Source: Mycolicibacterium sp. MU0053 (lineage in GTDB: Bacteria > Actinomycetota > Actinomycetes > Mycobacteriales > Mycobacteriaceae). Taken from it: DNA of 64,000 bases. This document shows, in pieces, positions 19,194 through 29,066 of this stretch (position 1 is the first letter of the stretch; the number at the start of each line of letters is the position of its first letter). The translations under genes and the position numbers were made by a program. The notes under the pieces were generated by a model. That model saw nothing but the letters and a program-made list of their open reading frames with translations, did no database searches and had not been told where the DNA came from. The stretch spans positions 2,914,001 to 2,978,000 of the forward strand of contig NZ_OY726397.1 in the NCBI RefSeq assembly GCF_963378095.1, given 5' to 3'.

Positions 19194-19208
19194 AAGGAGC
19201 TAGTTTTG
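19194..19208 (+). promoter_or_regulatory. Ribosome site fixing the TTG start of tkt
   Basis: AAGGAG, six bases, then TTG. The strong Shine-Dalgarno sequence supports use of the rare TTG start for transketolase. Confidence 0.7.
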
Positions 19209-21305
19209 ACCACAGCCGAAGAGATCGCCAGCCTCACCGAACCGAACCACCCGGACGACTGGACCGAAGTGGATTCCCGGGCGGTCGACACCGTGCGGGT
19301 GCTGGCCGCCGACGCGGTCCAGAAGGTGGGCAACGGCCACCCCGGCACTGCCATGAGCCTGGCCCCGTTGGCGTACACGCTGTTCCAGCGGCAGCTGCGG
19401 CACGACCCCTCCGACCCGCACTGGCTGGGCCGGGACCGCTTCATCCTGTCCTGCGGCCACTCCAGCCTCACCCTGTACCTGCAGCTCTACCTGGGCGGCT
19501 TCGGGCTCGAGCTCTCCGACATCGAGGCGCTGCGGACCTGGGGTTCCAAGACACCGGGTCACCCCGAGTTCCGCCACACCAAGGCCGTCGAGATCACCAC
19601 CGGACCGCTGGGTCAGGGCCTCGCGTCGGCCGTCGGCATGGCGATGGCCGCCCGCTATGAGCGGGGCCTGTTCGATCCCGACACCGCAGCCGGGGCGAGC
19701 CCGTTCGATCACTTCATCTACGTGATCGCCTCGGACGGCGACATCGAAGAGGGCGTCACCAGCGAGGCCTCGTCGCTGGCCGGCACGCAGCAGCTCGGCA
19801 ACCTCATCGTGTTCTACGACAAGAACCACATCTCGATCGAGCACGACACCAACATCGCGCTCACCGAGGACGTCAGCGCCCGGTACCGGGCCTACGGCTG
19901 GCATGTGCAGGACGTGGTGGGCGGCGAGAACGTGGTCGGGATCGAGGAGGCCATCGCGGCGGCCAAGCAGGTCACCGACAAGCCGTCGTTGATCGCGCTG
20001 CGGACCGTCATCGGCTACCCGGCGCCGACCAAGATGAACACCGGCGGGATCCACGGCTCGGCGCTGGGCGCCGACGAGGTGGCCGCGGTCAAGAAGATCC
20101 TGGGCTTCGACCCCGAGCAGAACTTCGAGGTCAGCGAAGACGTCATCACCCACACCCGCGGCCTGGTGGCCCGCGGCAAGGAGGTCCGCGAGGCCTGGCA
20201 GCAGGACTTCGACGCCTGGGCGCAGCGCGAACCCGAGCGCAAGCAGCTGCTCGACCGGCTGCTGGCCAATGAGCTGCCCGAGGGCTGGGACGCCGACCTC
20301 ACGCACTGGGAGCCCGGTTCCAAGGCGGTGGCGACCCGCGCGGCGTTCGGTCAGGTGCTCAACGACACCGCGCCCAAGCTGCCGGAGCTCTGGGGCGGGT
20401 CCGCCGACTTGGCGGGCAGCAACAACACCACCATCAAGGACGCGAAGTCCTTTGGGCCGCCCTCGATCTCGACGGCCGACTTCACCGCCGAGCCCTACGG
20501 CCGGGTGCTGCACTTCGGCGTCCGCGAACACGCGATGGGTTCGGTGCTGTCCGGGATCGTGCTGCACGGCCCCACCCGGGCCTTCGGCGGCACGTTCCTG
20601 CAGTTCTCCGACTACATGCGGCCCGCGGTGCGCCTGGCGGCCTTGATGGACATCGACACCATCTACATCTGGACCCACGATTCCATCGGTCTCGGTGAGG
20701 ACGGCCCCACCCACCAGCCCATCGAACACCTGGCCGCGCTGCGCGCCATCCCGCAGCTCGCGGTCGTGCGGCCCGCCGATCCCAATGAGACCGCCTACGC
20801 CTGGCGCAGCATCATCGCGCGCGGCAACGGCAGCGGTCCGGTCGGATTCATCCTGACCCGTCAGGGCGTGCCGGTGCTCGACGGCACCGACAACGACGGC
20901 GTGGCCCGCGGCGCCTACGTGCTCGGTAACCCGCCGGCCGACGAGGTCCGCGACGCCGACGTCCTGATCATCGCCACGGGCTCGGAGGTGCAGATCGCCG
21001 TCGAGGCCCAGCAGCAGCTCGCGGCCGAGGACATCGTGGCCTGCGTGGTGTCGATGCCATGCGTCGAGTGGTTCGAGAAGCAGCCGGTGGAGTACCGCAA
21101 TTCGGTACTGCCGCCGGAGGTCTCGGCGCGGGTGGCCGTCGAGGCGGGCATCGCGATGCCCTGGCACAAATGGGTCGGCGACACCGGCGAGATCGTCTCG
21201 ATCGAGCACTACGGCGAATCCGCCGACGACAAGACCCTGTTCCGCGAGTTCGGCTTCACCCCGGAGAACGTCGTCGCCGCCGCGAAACGCGCACTGGACA
21301 ACTAG
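19206..21305 (+). CDS. tkt: Transketolase
   Basis: Thiamine diphosphate enzyme of 699 residues, full length, moving two-carbon units between pentose-phosphate and glycolytic sugars. The N-terminal domain has [13 protein letters not shown] near residues 39-51 and the TPP/metal motif SDGDIEEGV...YDKN near 178-220. The pyrimidine domain has [14 protein letters not shown] near 439 with the catalytic Glu. It opens the operon tkt-tal-zwf-opcA-pgl, so both branches of the pathway are made together. The TTG start is supported by AAGGAG. It matches Rv1449c. Confidence 0.97.
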   Translation: MTTAEEIASLTEPNHPDDWTEVDSRAVDTVRVLAADAVQKVGNGHPGTAMSLAPLAYTLFQRQLRHDPSDPHWLGRDRFILSCGHSSLTLYLQLYLGGFGLELSDIEALRTWGSKTPGHPEFRHTKAVEITTGPLGQGLASAVGMAMAARYERGLFDPDTAAGASPFDHFIYVIASDGDIEEGVTSEASSLAGTQQLGNLIVFYDKNHISIEHDTNIALTEDVSARYRAYGWHVQDVVGGENVVGIEEAIAAAKQVTDKPSLIALRTVIGYPAPTKMNTGGIHGSALGADEVAAVKKILGFDPEQNFEVSEDVITHTRGLVARGKEVREAWQQDFDAWAQREPERKQLLDRLLANELPEGWDADLTHWEPGSKAVATRAAFGQVLNDTAPKLPELWGGSADLAGSNNTTIKDAKSFGPPSISTADFTAEPYGRVLHFGVREHAMGSVLSGIVLHGPTRAFGGTFLQFSDYMRPAVRLAALMDIDTIYIWTHDSIGLGEDGPTHQPIEHLAALRAIPQLAVVRPADPNETAYAWRSIIARGNGSGPVGFILTRQGVPVLDGTDNDGVARGAYVLGNPPADEVRDADVLIIATGSEVQIAVEAQQQLAAEDIVACVVSMPCVEWFEKQPVEYRNSVLPPEVSARVAVEAGIAMPWHKWVGDTGEIVSIEHYGESADDKTLFREFGFTPENVVAAAKRALDN

Positions 21306-21315
21306 GAGCAACATC

Positions 21316-22455
21316 ATGACCCAGAACCCGAACCTCGCGGCGCTGAGTGCCGCCGGAGTTTCCGTATGGCTCGACGACCTGTCCCGCGAGCTGCTGCAGA
21401 CCGGCAAACTGCAGGAACTCGTCGACACCCGCAGCGTCGTGGGCATCACCACCAACCCGTCGATCTTCCAGGCCGCGCTGTCGGCCGGCACGGCCTACGA
21501 CGCGCAGGTCGCCGAGTTGGCCGAGCGTGGCGCCGACGTGGACGCCACCATCCGCACCGTCACCACCGATGACGTCCGCAACGCCTGCGATCTGCTGGCC
21601 AAGGTCCATGAGCGCTCCGACGGAATCGACGGGCGGGTGTCGATCGAGGTGGATCCCCGCCTCGCACACGACACCGACAAGACCGTCCTGCAGGCCATCG
21701 AGCTGTGGAAGATCGTCGACCGGCCCAACCTGCTGATCAAGATCCCGGCCACGCTGGCGGGTCTGCCCGCGATCACCGCCGTGATCGCCGAAGGCATCTC
21801 GGTCAACGTCACGCTGATCTTCTCGGTGGAGCGCCACCGCGCGGTCATGGACGCCTACCTGGCGGGCCTGGAGAAGGCCAAGGAGGCCGGGCACGACCTG
21901 TCCAAGATCCACTCGGTGGCCTCGTTCTTCGTCTCCCGGGTGGACACCGAGATCGACAAGCGGCTGGAGCAGCTGGCCGCCGAGACCAAGCGTCCGGGCA
22001 CCCTGGATGCGGCCGGTAAGGCCGGGGTCGCCAACGCCCGGCTCGCCTACGCGGCCTATCAGGAGGTCTTCGAGCAGGGCAGCCGCTTTGCCGCACTGCA
22101 GGCCGAGGGCGCGCGGGTGCAGCGGCCGCTGTGGGCGTCGACGGGCGTGAAGAACCCCGACTACCCCGACACCCTCTATGTGACTCAGCTGGTCGCCCCC
22201 AACACCGTCAACACCATGCCGGAGAAGACCATGGAAGCGGTCGCCGACCACGGCGAGATCACCGGCGACACCGTCACCGGGACGGCCGAGACCGCCAAGA
22301 TCGTGTTCGACAAGCTGGCGGCGATCGGCATCGACCTCCCCGACGTCTTCAAGCAGCTCGAGGACGAGGGCGTCCAGAAATTCGAGCAGTCCTGGCAGGA
22401 ACTGATCGAGGCCACCCAGGCTCAACTGGACGAGAAAAGCCCCAAGCAGCAATGA
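21316..22455 (+). CDS. tal: Transaldolase
   Basis: Cytosolic enzyme of 379 residues, the longer actinobacterial type, moving a three-carbon unit between sugar phosphates. The motif GITTNPSIF near residues 44-52 and the Schiff-base lysine K142 in LIKIPAT are present. It starts 10 bases after the tkt stop and ends overlapping the zwf start by 4 bases. It matches Rv1448c. Confidence 0.96.
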   Translation: MTQNPNLAALSAAGVSVWLDDLSRELLQTGKLQELVDTRSVVGITTNPSIFQAALSAGTAYDAQVAELAERGADVDATIRTVTTDDVRNACDLLAKVHERSDGIDGRVSIEVDPRLAHDTDKTVLQAIELWKIVDRPNLLIKIPATLAGLPAITAVIAEGISVNVTLIFSVERHRAVMDAYLAGLEKAKEAGHDLSKIHSVASFFVSRVDTEIDKRLEQLAAETKRPGTLDAAGKAGVANARLAYAAYQEVFEQGSRFAALQAEGARVQRPLWASTGVKNPDYPDTLYVTQLVAPNTVNTMPEKTMEAVADHGEITGDTVTGTAETAKIVFDKLAAIGIDLPDVFKQLEDEGVQKFEQSWQELIEATQAQLDEKSPKQQ

Positions 22456-24005
22456 GCGAGGCCGCCGGGACGGCGTGGGTCAATCCGCTGCGCGACAAGC
22501 GCGACAAGCGGATGCCCCGGATTGCGGGGCCCTGCGCGGTGGTGATCTTCGGGGTCACCGGCGATCTTGCCCGCAAGAAGCTGATGCCGGCGATCTACGA
22601 TCTGGCCAACCGCGGACTGTTGCCGCCGCAATTCGCGCTGGTCGGATTCGCCCGGCGGGAATGGGCCGACGAGGACTTCGGCAAAGAGGTCTACGACGCG
22701 GTCAAGCAGCACGCCCGAACCCCTTTCCACCAGGAGGTCTGGGACCGGCTGTCGGAGGGGATCCGGTTCGTGCAGGGCGATTTCAGCGACGACACCGCCT
22801 TCGAGCGGCTCGCCGAAACCCTGCACAAGCTCGACAAGGAGCGCGGCACCGGCGGCAATCACGCGTTCTACCTGTCGATCCCGCCCGGGGCGTTCCCGGT
22901 GGTCTGCGAGAAGTTGTCGGCGTTCGGGCTGGCCCGCGAAACCGACGGCTGCTGGAACCGGGTGGTCATCGAGAAGCCGTTCGGACACGACCTGGCCAGC
23001 GCCGAATCGCTCAACACGGTGGTCAACGGGGTGTTTCCGGAGTCGTCGGTGTTCCGCATCGACCACTACTTGGGCAAGGAGACCGTGCAGAACCTGTTGG
23101 CGCTGCGGTTCGCCAACACCATGTTCGAACCGATCTGGAACGCCCACTACGTCGACCATGTCCAGATCACCATGGCCGAGGACATCGGATTGGGCGGTCG
23201 CGCAGGCTATTACGACGGTATCGGCGCGGCGCGCGATGTCATCCAGAACCACCTGCTGCAACTGCTCGCGCTGACCGCGATGGAAGAACCGGTGAACTTC
23301 TCCCCCGCGGAGTTGCAGGCCGAGAAGATCAAGGTGCTCTCGGCGACCCGACTGGCCGAACCCCTGGACCAGACCACTTCCCGCGGGCAGTACACCGCCG
23401 GCTGGCAGGGCAGCGAGCAGGTGGTGGGCCTGCTCGATGAAGACGGATTCTCCCAGACCTCCACCACCGAGACGTTCGCCGCGATCACCCTCGACGTCGA
23501 CACCCGCCGCTGGGCCGGGGTGCCGTTCTATCTGCGAACCGGGAAACGCTTGGGCCGCAGGGTCACCGAGATCGCCCTGATATTCAAGCGTGCCCCGCAT
23601 CTGCCCTTCGACGCGACGATGACCGAGGAACTGGGCCAGAACGCGCTCGTCATCCGGGTGCAACCGGACGAGGGCATCACGCTGCGGTTCGGTTCCAAGG
23701 TGCCCGGCAATCGGATGGAGGTCCGCGACGTCAACATGGACTTCTCCTACGGTTCGGCGTTCGCCGAGGAGTCCCCCGAGGCCTACGAACGGCTCATCCT
23801 CGACGTGCTGCTGGGTGAGCCCTCGCTGTTCCCCGTCAACGAGGAGGTCGAATTGGCCTGGAAGATCCTCGATCCGGTGCTGGCGAACTGGGCTCGGATC
23901 GATGCGGCAGGGGCCGCCCCCGAGCCCTACCCGTCGGGCAGCTGGGGACCGGAGTCCGCCTTCGACATGCTGCATCGCGCCGGCCGGGAATGGCGGCGGC
24001 CGTGA
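22452..24005 (+). CDS. zwf: Glucose-6-phosphate 1-dehydrogenase
   Basis: First enzyme of the oxidative pentose-phosphate pathway, 517 residues. The dinucleotide motif [11 protein letters not shown] lies near residues 33-43, and the active-site signature [13 protein letters not shown] near 202-214 with the catalytic His. The start overlaps tal (ATGA), and the stop overlaps the preferred GTG of opcA. It corresponds to zwf2 (Rv1447c). Glycine-rich binding residues favour NADP, although some mycobacterial homologues use F420 in unrelated proteins; this one is the classical family. Confidence 0.97.
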   Translation: MSEAAGTAWVNPLRDKRDKRMPRIAGPCAVVIFGVTGDLARKKLMPAIYDLANRGLLPPQFALVGFARREWADEDFGKEVYDAVKQHARTPFHQEVWDRLSEGIRFVQGDFSDDTAFERLAETLHKLDKERGTGGNHAFYLSIPPGAFPVVCEKLSAFGLARETDGCWNRVVIEKPFGHDLASAESLNTVVNGVFPESSVFRIDHYLGKETVQNLLALRFANTMFEPIWNAHYVDHVQITMAEDIGLGGRAGYYDGIGAARDVIQNHLLQLLALTAMEEPVNFSPAELQAEKIKVLSATRLAEPLDQTTSRGQYTAGWQGSEQVVGLLDEDGFSQTSTTETFAAITLDVDTRRWAGVPFYLRTGKRLGRRVTEIALIFKRAPHLPFDATMTEELGQNALVIRVQPDEGITLRFGSKVPGNRMEVRDVNMDFSYGSAFAEESPEAYERLILDVLLGEPSLFPVNEEVELAWKILDPVLANWARIDAAGAAPEPYPSGSWGPESAFDMLHRAGREWRRP

Positions 24006-24913
24006 TACTCGATCTGCCGAACACCACCACCAACGATGTCAACAAGAAGATCGTCGAACTCCGCGAGGAGGGCGGCGCGGTCACCATGGGGCGCGTCCTG
24101 ACCCTGGTGATCGCCCCAGATACCGAGGCAGCGCTGGAAGAGTCGATCGAGGCCGCCAACTACGCCAGTCGCGAGCACCCGTGCCGGGTCATCGTGGTCG
24201 GCCCGGCGGATCCGGATGCCGCCGAGCCCCGGCTCGATGCGCAGATCCGGGTCGGCGCCGACGCCGGCGCCGGCGAGGTAGTGGTGCTGCGGCTGTCCGG
24301 ACCGCTGGCCGAACACGCCAGCAACGTGGTGATCCCGTTCCTGTTGCCCGATACCCCGGTGGTGGCCTGGTGGCCCGACGAGGCGCCGGCGGTCCCCGCC
24401 GAAGATCCGTTGGGCAAGTTGGCCATTCGCCGCATCACCGACGCGTCCAACTGTGTCGACTCGCTCGCGGCGATCAAGAGCCGACTGGCCGGATACACCG
24501 CCGGCGACACCGACCTGTCGTGGAGCCGGATCACCTACTGGCGCGCCCTGCTGGCCGCGGCCATCGACCTGGCACCGCACGAGCCGATCCGCTCGGCGGT
24601 GGTGTCCGGGCGGGCCGCCGAACCCGCGCTCGACATCCTCGCGGGCTGGCTGGCCACCCGGATCGAGGGATCGGTGACCCGCGCGACCGGTGCGCTGTTC
24701 GTGGAGTTGGTGCGGGACTCGGAGACCATCAACCTCAGCCGTCCGCAGGACGGCACCACCGCGACACTGCAGCGCACCGCTCGTCCCGACGCGCTGTTAC
24801 CGTTGGCGCGGCGTGCGACACGCGACTGCCTGGCCGAGGACATGCGCCGACTCGACCCGGACGAGATCTTTCACGGCGCCCTACAGGGCCTGGCCCAGGT
24901 GGACTATCCATGA
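24002..24913 (+). CDS. opcA: OpcA, G6PDH assembly/activator protein
   Basis: Protein of 303 residues of the OpcA family, which in cyanobacteria and actinobacteria promotes assembly and activity of glucose-6-phosphate dehydrogenase. The family segments [12 protein letters not shown] near the N-terminus, [11 protein letters not shown] near residue 120 and [16 protein letters not shown] near 167 are visible. I chose the GTG at 24002, which overlaps the zwf stop (GTGA); an ATG at 23990 is in frame. Being translationally coupled to zwf suits a dedicated partner. It matches Rv1446c. Confidence 0.93.
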   Translation: MILDLPNTTTNDVNKKIVELREEGGAVTMGRVLTLVIAPDTEAALEESIEAANYASREHPCRVIVVGPADPDAAEPRLDAQIRVGADAGAGEVVVLRLSGPLAEHASNVVIPFLLPDTPVVAWWPDEAPAVPAEDPLGKLAIRRITDASNCVDSLAAIKSRLAGYTAGDTDLSWSRITYWRALLAAAIDLAPHEPIRSAVVSGRAAEPALDILAGWLATRIEGSVTRATGALFVELVRDSETINLSRPQDGTTATLQRTARPDALLPLARRATRDCLAEDMRRLDPDEIFHGALQGLAQVDYP

Positions 24914-25668
24914 GTACTAGCGCTTCCGGGACCGTCATCGAGACCTACGTAGATCCCGACCAATTGGCCAGTGCCGCCGGTGCCCGCCTGGTCGGTGCGA
25001 TCACGTCGGCGATCGCCGCTCGGGGCCGGGCCCACATCGTGCTCACCGGCGGTGGCACCGGCACCGCGCTGCTGCGCCATGTCGCCGAGCACGGGCTGGA
25101 GATCGATTGGTCTGTCGTGCACCTGTTCTGGGGTGACGAGCGCTACCTGCCCGAGAACGACGACGAGCGCAACGCCAAGCAGGCGCGCGAGGCGCTGCTG
25201 GAGCGCATCGACATCCCGGCCCGCAACGTGCACCAGATGCCGGCCGCCGACGGCGAATTCGGGGCCGACATCGCCGCCGCCGCGCTGGCCTACGAGCAGG
25301 TGCTGGCGGCCAACGCCCCCGACGGGGCAGCCACCCCCGAGTTCGACGTGCACCTGCTGGGCATGGGCGGCGAGGGCCACATCAACTCGCTGTTCCCCGA
25401 CACCGCCGCCGTCCGCGAGGACTCCCGGATGGTGGTCGCGGTGACCGACTCCCCCAAACCGCCGCCCCAACGAATCACGCTGACGCTGCCCGCGATTCAG
25501 CGCTCACGGGAGGTGTGGTTGGTGGTCTCCGGCGCGGGTAAGGCCGACGCCGTGGCGGCCGCGGTCGGCGGTGCCGACCCGGTCGACATTCCGGCGGCGG
25601 GCGCCCGCGGCCGCGGGCAAACGGTCTGGCTGCTCGACGAGGCCGCGGCGGCCAAGCTCCCGCGCTAG
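24910..25668 (+). CDS. pgl: 6-phosphogluconolactonase
   Basis: Cytosolic hydrolase of 252 residues that opens 6-phosphogluconolactone, the product of Zwf. The phosphate loop [14 protein letters not shown] near residues 49-62, the acidic motif [16 protein letters not shown] near 76-91 and [15 protein letters not shown] near 151-165 define the family. The ATG at 24910 overlaps the opcA stop. It closes the operon and is convergent with lutC, with 3 bases between the two stops. It matches Rv1445c (devB). Confidence 0.95.
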   Translation: MSTSASGTVIETYVDPDQLASAAGARLVGAITSAIAARGRAHIVLTGGGTGTALLRHVAEHGLEIDWSVVHLFWGDERYLPENDDERNAKQAREALLERIDIPARNVHQMPAADGEFGADIAAAALAYEQVLAANAPDGAATPEFDVHLLGMGGEGHINSLFPDTAAVREDSRMVVAVTDSPKPPPQRITLTLPAIQRSREVWLVVSGAGKADAVAAAVGGADPVDIPAAGARGRGQTVWLLDEAAAAKLPR

Positions 25669-25671
25669 CCC

Positions 25672-26331
25672 TCAGCCCGCGACGATCACGTGCAGGGTGC
25701 GTGGCCCGTGCACCCCCTCGACCCGGTCGAGTTCGATGTCGCTGGTGGCGCTGGGACCGCTGATCCAGGTCAACGGCCTGGTGTGGCGGCCGGAATCCAC
25801 CAGTCGTGCAACGGCTTCGGGTACATCGCTGACAATCTGATCACTGTGCACCACACAGATGTGGACATCCGGGACCAGGCTGATCGCGCGGCGGCCCTGA
25901 CCCGGCCCGTGGTCGAGCACCAGGGTGCCGGTGTTGGCGATGCCGACCGTCGCGGTGGTGACCACGGCGTCGATGCGGTCGAGTTCGGCGGCCGAGCACC
26001 GGTCGTCGAGGAGCCAGTCGGCGCCGCCCCCGCCGGCCCACCGGTCGCGGAGCGCGGCGTCGGCGATCACCGCTCCGGCGCCCGCGGTCCGCAGTGCCTC
26101 GGCGATCGCACCGGGCACCTTCTCGGGACCGACCCGCACCACCGCGGCCCGGTAGTCCGCGACCCGTTCGACGAAGCGCTGCACCACGTCCTTGTCACCG
26201 GTGGACACCGGTTGGCCGTAGTCCCACCGCACCTCGACGTCGGCGCGCGCACCGCGATCGGCCAGCGCGGCGCGGATGCGGCCCAGGATCTCGGTGCGGG
26301 CGTCCCCGGCGGCCGCCGACGCGGCGGTCAT
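25672..26331 (-). CDS. lutC: LutC/YkgG family lactate utilisation protein (LUD domain)
   Basis: Protein of 219 residues with a single LUD domain, third part of the LutABC L-lactate oxidation complex. The conserved TTATVGIANTGTLVL near residues 125-139 and LVPDVHICVV near 155 are shared with the LUD part of LutB. The start overlaps the lutB stop (ATGA). No Cys-rich cluster motif is present. The operon order lutA-lutB-lutC is complete. It is not part of the equivalent M. tuberculosis region. Confidence 0.9.
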   Translation of the reverse strand: MTAASAAAGDARTEILGRIRAALADRGARADVEVRWDYGQPVSTGDKDVVQRFVERVADYRAAVVRVGPEKVPGAIAEALRTAGAGAVIADAALRDRWAGGGGADWLLDDRCSAAELDRIDAVVTTATVGIANTGTLVLDHGPGQGRRAISLVPDVHICVVHSDQIVSDVPEAVARLVDSGRHTRPLTWISGPSATSDIELDRVEGVHGPRTLHVIVAG

Positions 26332-27860
26332 GGCTCGTCCCGTCCGCCGTCGGTGCGTTCCCACCAGGACCGAAACGATTCGGCGGGCGGCACCGGGGCG
26401 TCGCGCGCGGCCGACCAGATGCTGGCCGGCCAGGGCAACCGGCGCAGCCGTTGCTTGGCGCCGAACAGTCTGCTGCGCAACATTTTCCCGGCGAACCCGG
26501 CGAGCGTGCCGGCGGCTCCGAAGCGCCGATGGTCGGCGAAGAGCCAACTGGCGGCCCGCATCGCCAGGCCCTCTGCGTCGGGCACCCGCCCGCGCCGCTC
26601 GTCGACCACGCGGGTGCGCAGATGCACCAGCAGCGTGGGGATGTCGATCCGCACCGGGCAGACGTCGAAGCAGGCCCCGCACAGGCTCGAGGCGTACGGC
26701 AGCGATTTGTCGACCGCGCTGGCGGTGCCGCGCAGTTGCGGAGTGAGCACCGCGCCGATCGGTCCCGGATAGATCGAGCCGTACGAGTGTCCCCCGGCGC
26801 GCTCGTAGACCGGACACACGTTCAGGCACGCCGAGCAGCGGATGCAGCGCAGCGCCTGCCGCCCGACCGGGTCGGCCAGGGCGTGGGTGCGACCGTTGTC
26901 GACCAGCACGATGTGCATCTGCCGCGGGCCGTCGGCGGCGGCCGGGCCGGTCCAGATCGAGGTGTAGGGATTCTCCCGTTCCCCGGTGCTGCTGCGCGGC
27001 AACACCTGCAGGAACACCTCGAGGTCGCGCCACGACGGCAGGATCTTCTCGATGCCGACCACCGAGATCAACGTCTGCGGCAGGGTCAGACACATCCGGC
27101 CGTTGCCCTCCGATTCCACGACCACGAGGCTGCCGGTATCGGCGATCGCGAAATTGGCACCCGAAATCGCGACCTCGGCGCGCAGGAACTTCTCCCGCAG
27201 ATGCAGCCGGGCGGCCTCGGCCAGCCGGCGCGGATCGTCGGTGAGGTCGTCGGGAGCCGGGCGGCCCACCGCCGCCATCTCCCGCGCGAAGATCTCGCGC
27301 ACCTCGGACCGGTTGCGGTGGATCGCGGGCACCAGGATGTGGCTGGGCCAGTCGTGGCCGAGTTGCACGATGAGTTCGGCCAGGTCGGTCTCCCAGGCGT
27401 CGATGCCGGCCGCGGCCAGCGCGTCGTTGAGTTCGATCTCCTGGGTCAGCATCGACTTGACCTTGACGACCTCGCGCGGGCCCGCGGGGCTCAGCGCGGC
27501 GTCGGCCAACGCCACCACGATCCGGTTGGCCTCCTCGGCGTCGCGCGCCCAGTGCACCGTCGCCCCGGCCGCGGTGGCGTTGGCCTCGAAGGCGATCAGG
27601 TACTCGTCGAGTCGCAGCAGCGCGCGGTCCTTGACGGCCTCGGCGGCCAGCCGCAGCTCCTCCCAGTTGTCGAGTTCAGCGACCGCCGCGGCCCGCTTGG
27701 TGCGGATGGTGGCGGTGGCGTGCGCCAGGTTTCGGCGCAACACCGGGTCGTCCAGCGCGAGCTTGGCCGCAGCCTGGAAGGTCGGCAGGGGCACGGGCAT
27801 CCCGAGGAACGCCGGGGTGACGCCCACATGCGGATGTCCCGGTCGCGGCGCCGCGCTCAT
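26328..27860 (-). CDS. lutB: LutB iron-sulfur lactate oxidation protein
   Basis: Protein of 510 residues with an N-terminal LUD domain and a C-terminal ferredoxin-like domain. Two 4Fe-4S motifs are clear: CIRCSACLNVCPVY near residue 344 and CGACFDVCPVR near 396. The LUD segment SGANFAIADTGSLVVVES is near 236. It carries electrons within the LutABC complex that oxidises L-lactate to pyruvate. The start at 27860 overlaps the lutA stop by 4 bases; an open frame upstream is a shadow of lutA. Confidence 0.93.
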   Translation of the reverse strand: MSAAPRPGHPHVGVTPAFLGMPVPLPTFQAAAKLALDDPVLRRNLAHATATIRTKRAAAVAELDNWEELRLAAEAVKDRALLRLDEYLIAFEANATAAGATVHWARDAEEANRIVVALADAALSPAGPREVVKVKSMLTQEIELNDALAAAGIDAWETDLAELIVQLGHDWPSHILVPAIHRNRSEVREIFAREMAAVGRPAPDDLTDDPRRLAEAARLHLREKFLRAEVAISGANFAIADTGSLVVVESEGNGRMCLTLPQTLISVVGIEKILPSWRDLEVFLQVLPRSSTGERENPYTSIWTGPAAADGPRQMHIVLVDNGRTHALADPVGRQALRCIRCSACLNVCPVYERAGGHSYGSIYPGPIGAVLTPQLRGTASAVDKSLPYASSLCGACFDVCPVRIDIPTLLVHLRTRVVDERRGRVPDAEGLAMRAASWLFADHRRFGAAGTLAGFAGKMLRSRLFGAKQRLRRLPWPASIWSAARDAPVPPAESFRSWWERTDGGRDEP

Positions 27861-28624
27861 CGGCCGTCTTCCGCGGTGGCGGCGAGCACCTGCGCCAGGT
27901 GGATGGTCCGGGGCCCGTCGCCGTGCCGGGACAATATGCCGCCGATCTGCGCCAGACACGAGTTGTCACCGGCCACAAGGAATTCCGCGGCCGTGGCACG
28001 CGCATTGCGGGCCTTGTCGACGCCCATGGCGACCGAGGTGTCGGCGTTCTTCACGGCGAAGGTGCCGCCGAAGCCGCAACACTGATCGGCCGCGGGCAGC
28101 TCGACGAGCTCGATGCCGCCGACGGCGCGCAGCAGGCGTAGCGGGCGGTCGCCGACCCGCAGCAGCCGCAGCGAGTGACAGGTCGGGTGATAGGTGACCC
28201 GGTGCGGGAAGTGGGCGCCCACCTCGGTGACGCCCAGGACGTCGACGAGGAATTCGGACAGCTCGTAGACCCGCGGCGCGACCTCGTCGACCGCGGCGCG
28301 CAGTACCGGGTCCCCGGCCCGCGCCGCGATATCGCGGTGTTGCTGCCGCACCGAGGCCACGCACGACCCCGACGGCGCGACGACGGCGTCGTACCCGGCA
28401 AAGGCGTCGACGAACCCGCGCACCGCCGGGATCGCCTCCGCTGCGTAGCCGGTGTTGGTGAACATCTGGCCGCAGCAGCTCTGCCCGGTCGGGAAGTCGA
28501 CCTCGCAGCCCAGCCGGCGCAGCAGCCGCACCGTGGCCTTGAGGGTTTCGGGCCACATCACGTCGTTGAAGCAGGTGGCGAACAATGCCACCGCGGGGGT
28601 GCTCGGAGCACTGCCGGGATGCAT
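27857..28624 (-). CDS. lutA: LutA, CCG-domain lactate oxidation protein
   Basis: Protein of 255 residues with two cysteine-rich CCG domains, as in GlpC and heterodisulfide reductase subunits. The motifs are CFND...QSCCGQM in the first half and HPTCHS...DQCCGFGGTFAV in the second, binding a noncubane or 4Fe-4S cluster. I chose the ATG at 28624; frames upstream extend 20 codons without support. A GGGCA-N4-TGCCC dyad lies directly before the start. It is the first gene of lutABC. Confidence 0.92.
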   Translation of the reverse strand: MHPGSAPSTPAVALFATCFNDVMWPETLKATVRLLRRLGCEVDFPTGQSCCGQMFTNTGYAAEAIPAVRGFVDAFAGYDAVVAPSGSCVASVRQQHRDIAARAGDPVLRAAVDEVAPRVYELSEFLVDVLGVTEVGAHFPHRVTYHPTCHSLRLLRVGDRPLRLLRAVGGIELVELPAADQCCGFGGTFAVKNADTSVAMGVDKARNARATAAEFLVAGDNSCLAQIGGILSRHGDGPRTIHLAQVLAATAEDGR

Positions 28625-28625
28625 A

Positions 28626-28639
28626 GGGCAATACTGCCC
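28626..28639. promoter_or_regulatory. GGGCA-N4-TGCCC dyad at the lutA start
   Basis: A perfect 5-bp dyad ending 2 bases from the lutA ATG, within the 49-base gap between lutA and the divergent small gene. It could be an operator for the lactate genes. No regulator gene is adjacent. Confidence 0.35.
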
Positions 28640-28673
28640 GACTCCGCCGACGTGGGCCGTCATACTTGGCGGC

Positions 28674-29063
28674 ATGGCAGACAAAGACGTCAGCGCCGAG
28701 GGCTCAGCCCACCGCGCCCGCCCGGCTCAGCAGCGGCTCCGGACCCTGGCCCAGGCGGCGTTGAACGCCGACGTCACCGTGGGTCAGGTGGACACGGTGT
28801 TGCAGGGCCTCTCGGAGACGCTGGAGGACCTCAACCACTCGACCGACAACCTCGACGCCACCATGGAGCGGTTCAACGCGACCATCAGCCGCATCGACGA
28901 GTTGGCGCCGCGGCTGGTGGCGGTGGTGGAGCGGCTCGAGGGCATTGTCGATCGCGTCGAGCGGCTGGTCGGGGTCGGGGAGGCGGTGGTGTCCCCGATC
29001 GCCGCCACCGAGAACGCGGTGCGCGGGGCGATCACCGCGGTGCGTAATCGCGCCGGACTGTAG
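28674..29063 (+). CDS. Small coiled-coil protein, function unknown
   Basis: Protein of 129 residues that I do not recognise as a named family. After a charged N-terminus of ~35 residues, heptad-like spacing of Leu, Val and Ile from about residue 38 to 105 predicts a long coiled coil (VDTVLQGLSETLEDLN, then RLEGIVDRVERLVGVGE). There is no signal peptide; a weakly hydrophobic stretch follows. I chose the ATG at 28674; a CATACT hexamer seven bases upstream could serve a leaderless message. It is divergent from lutA and convergent with the sulfotransferase. It may correspond to the small gene after devB in M. tuberculosis (Rv1444c), but that is position only. A phasin-like or scaffold role is possible. 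Confidence 0.7.
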   Translation: MADKDVSAEGSAHRARPAQQRLRTLAQAALNADVTVGQVDTVLQGLSETLEDLNHSTDNLDATMERFNATISRIDELAPRLVAVVERLEGIVDRVERLVGVGEAVVSPIAATENAVRGAITAVRNRAGL

Positions 29064-29066
29064 GCG

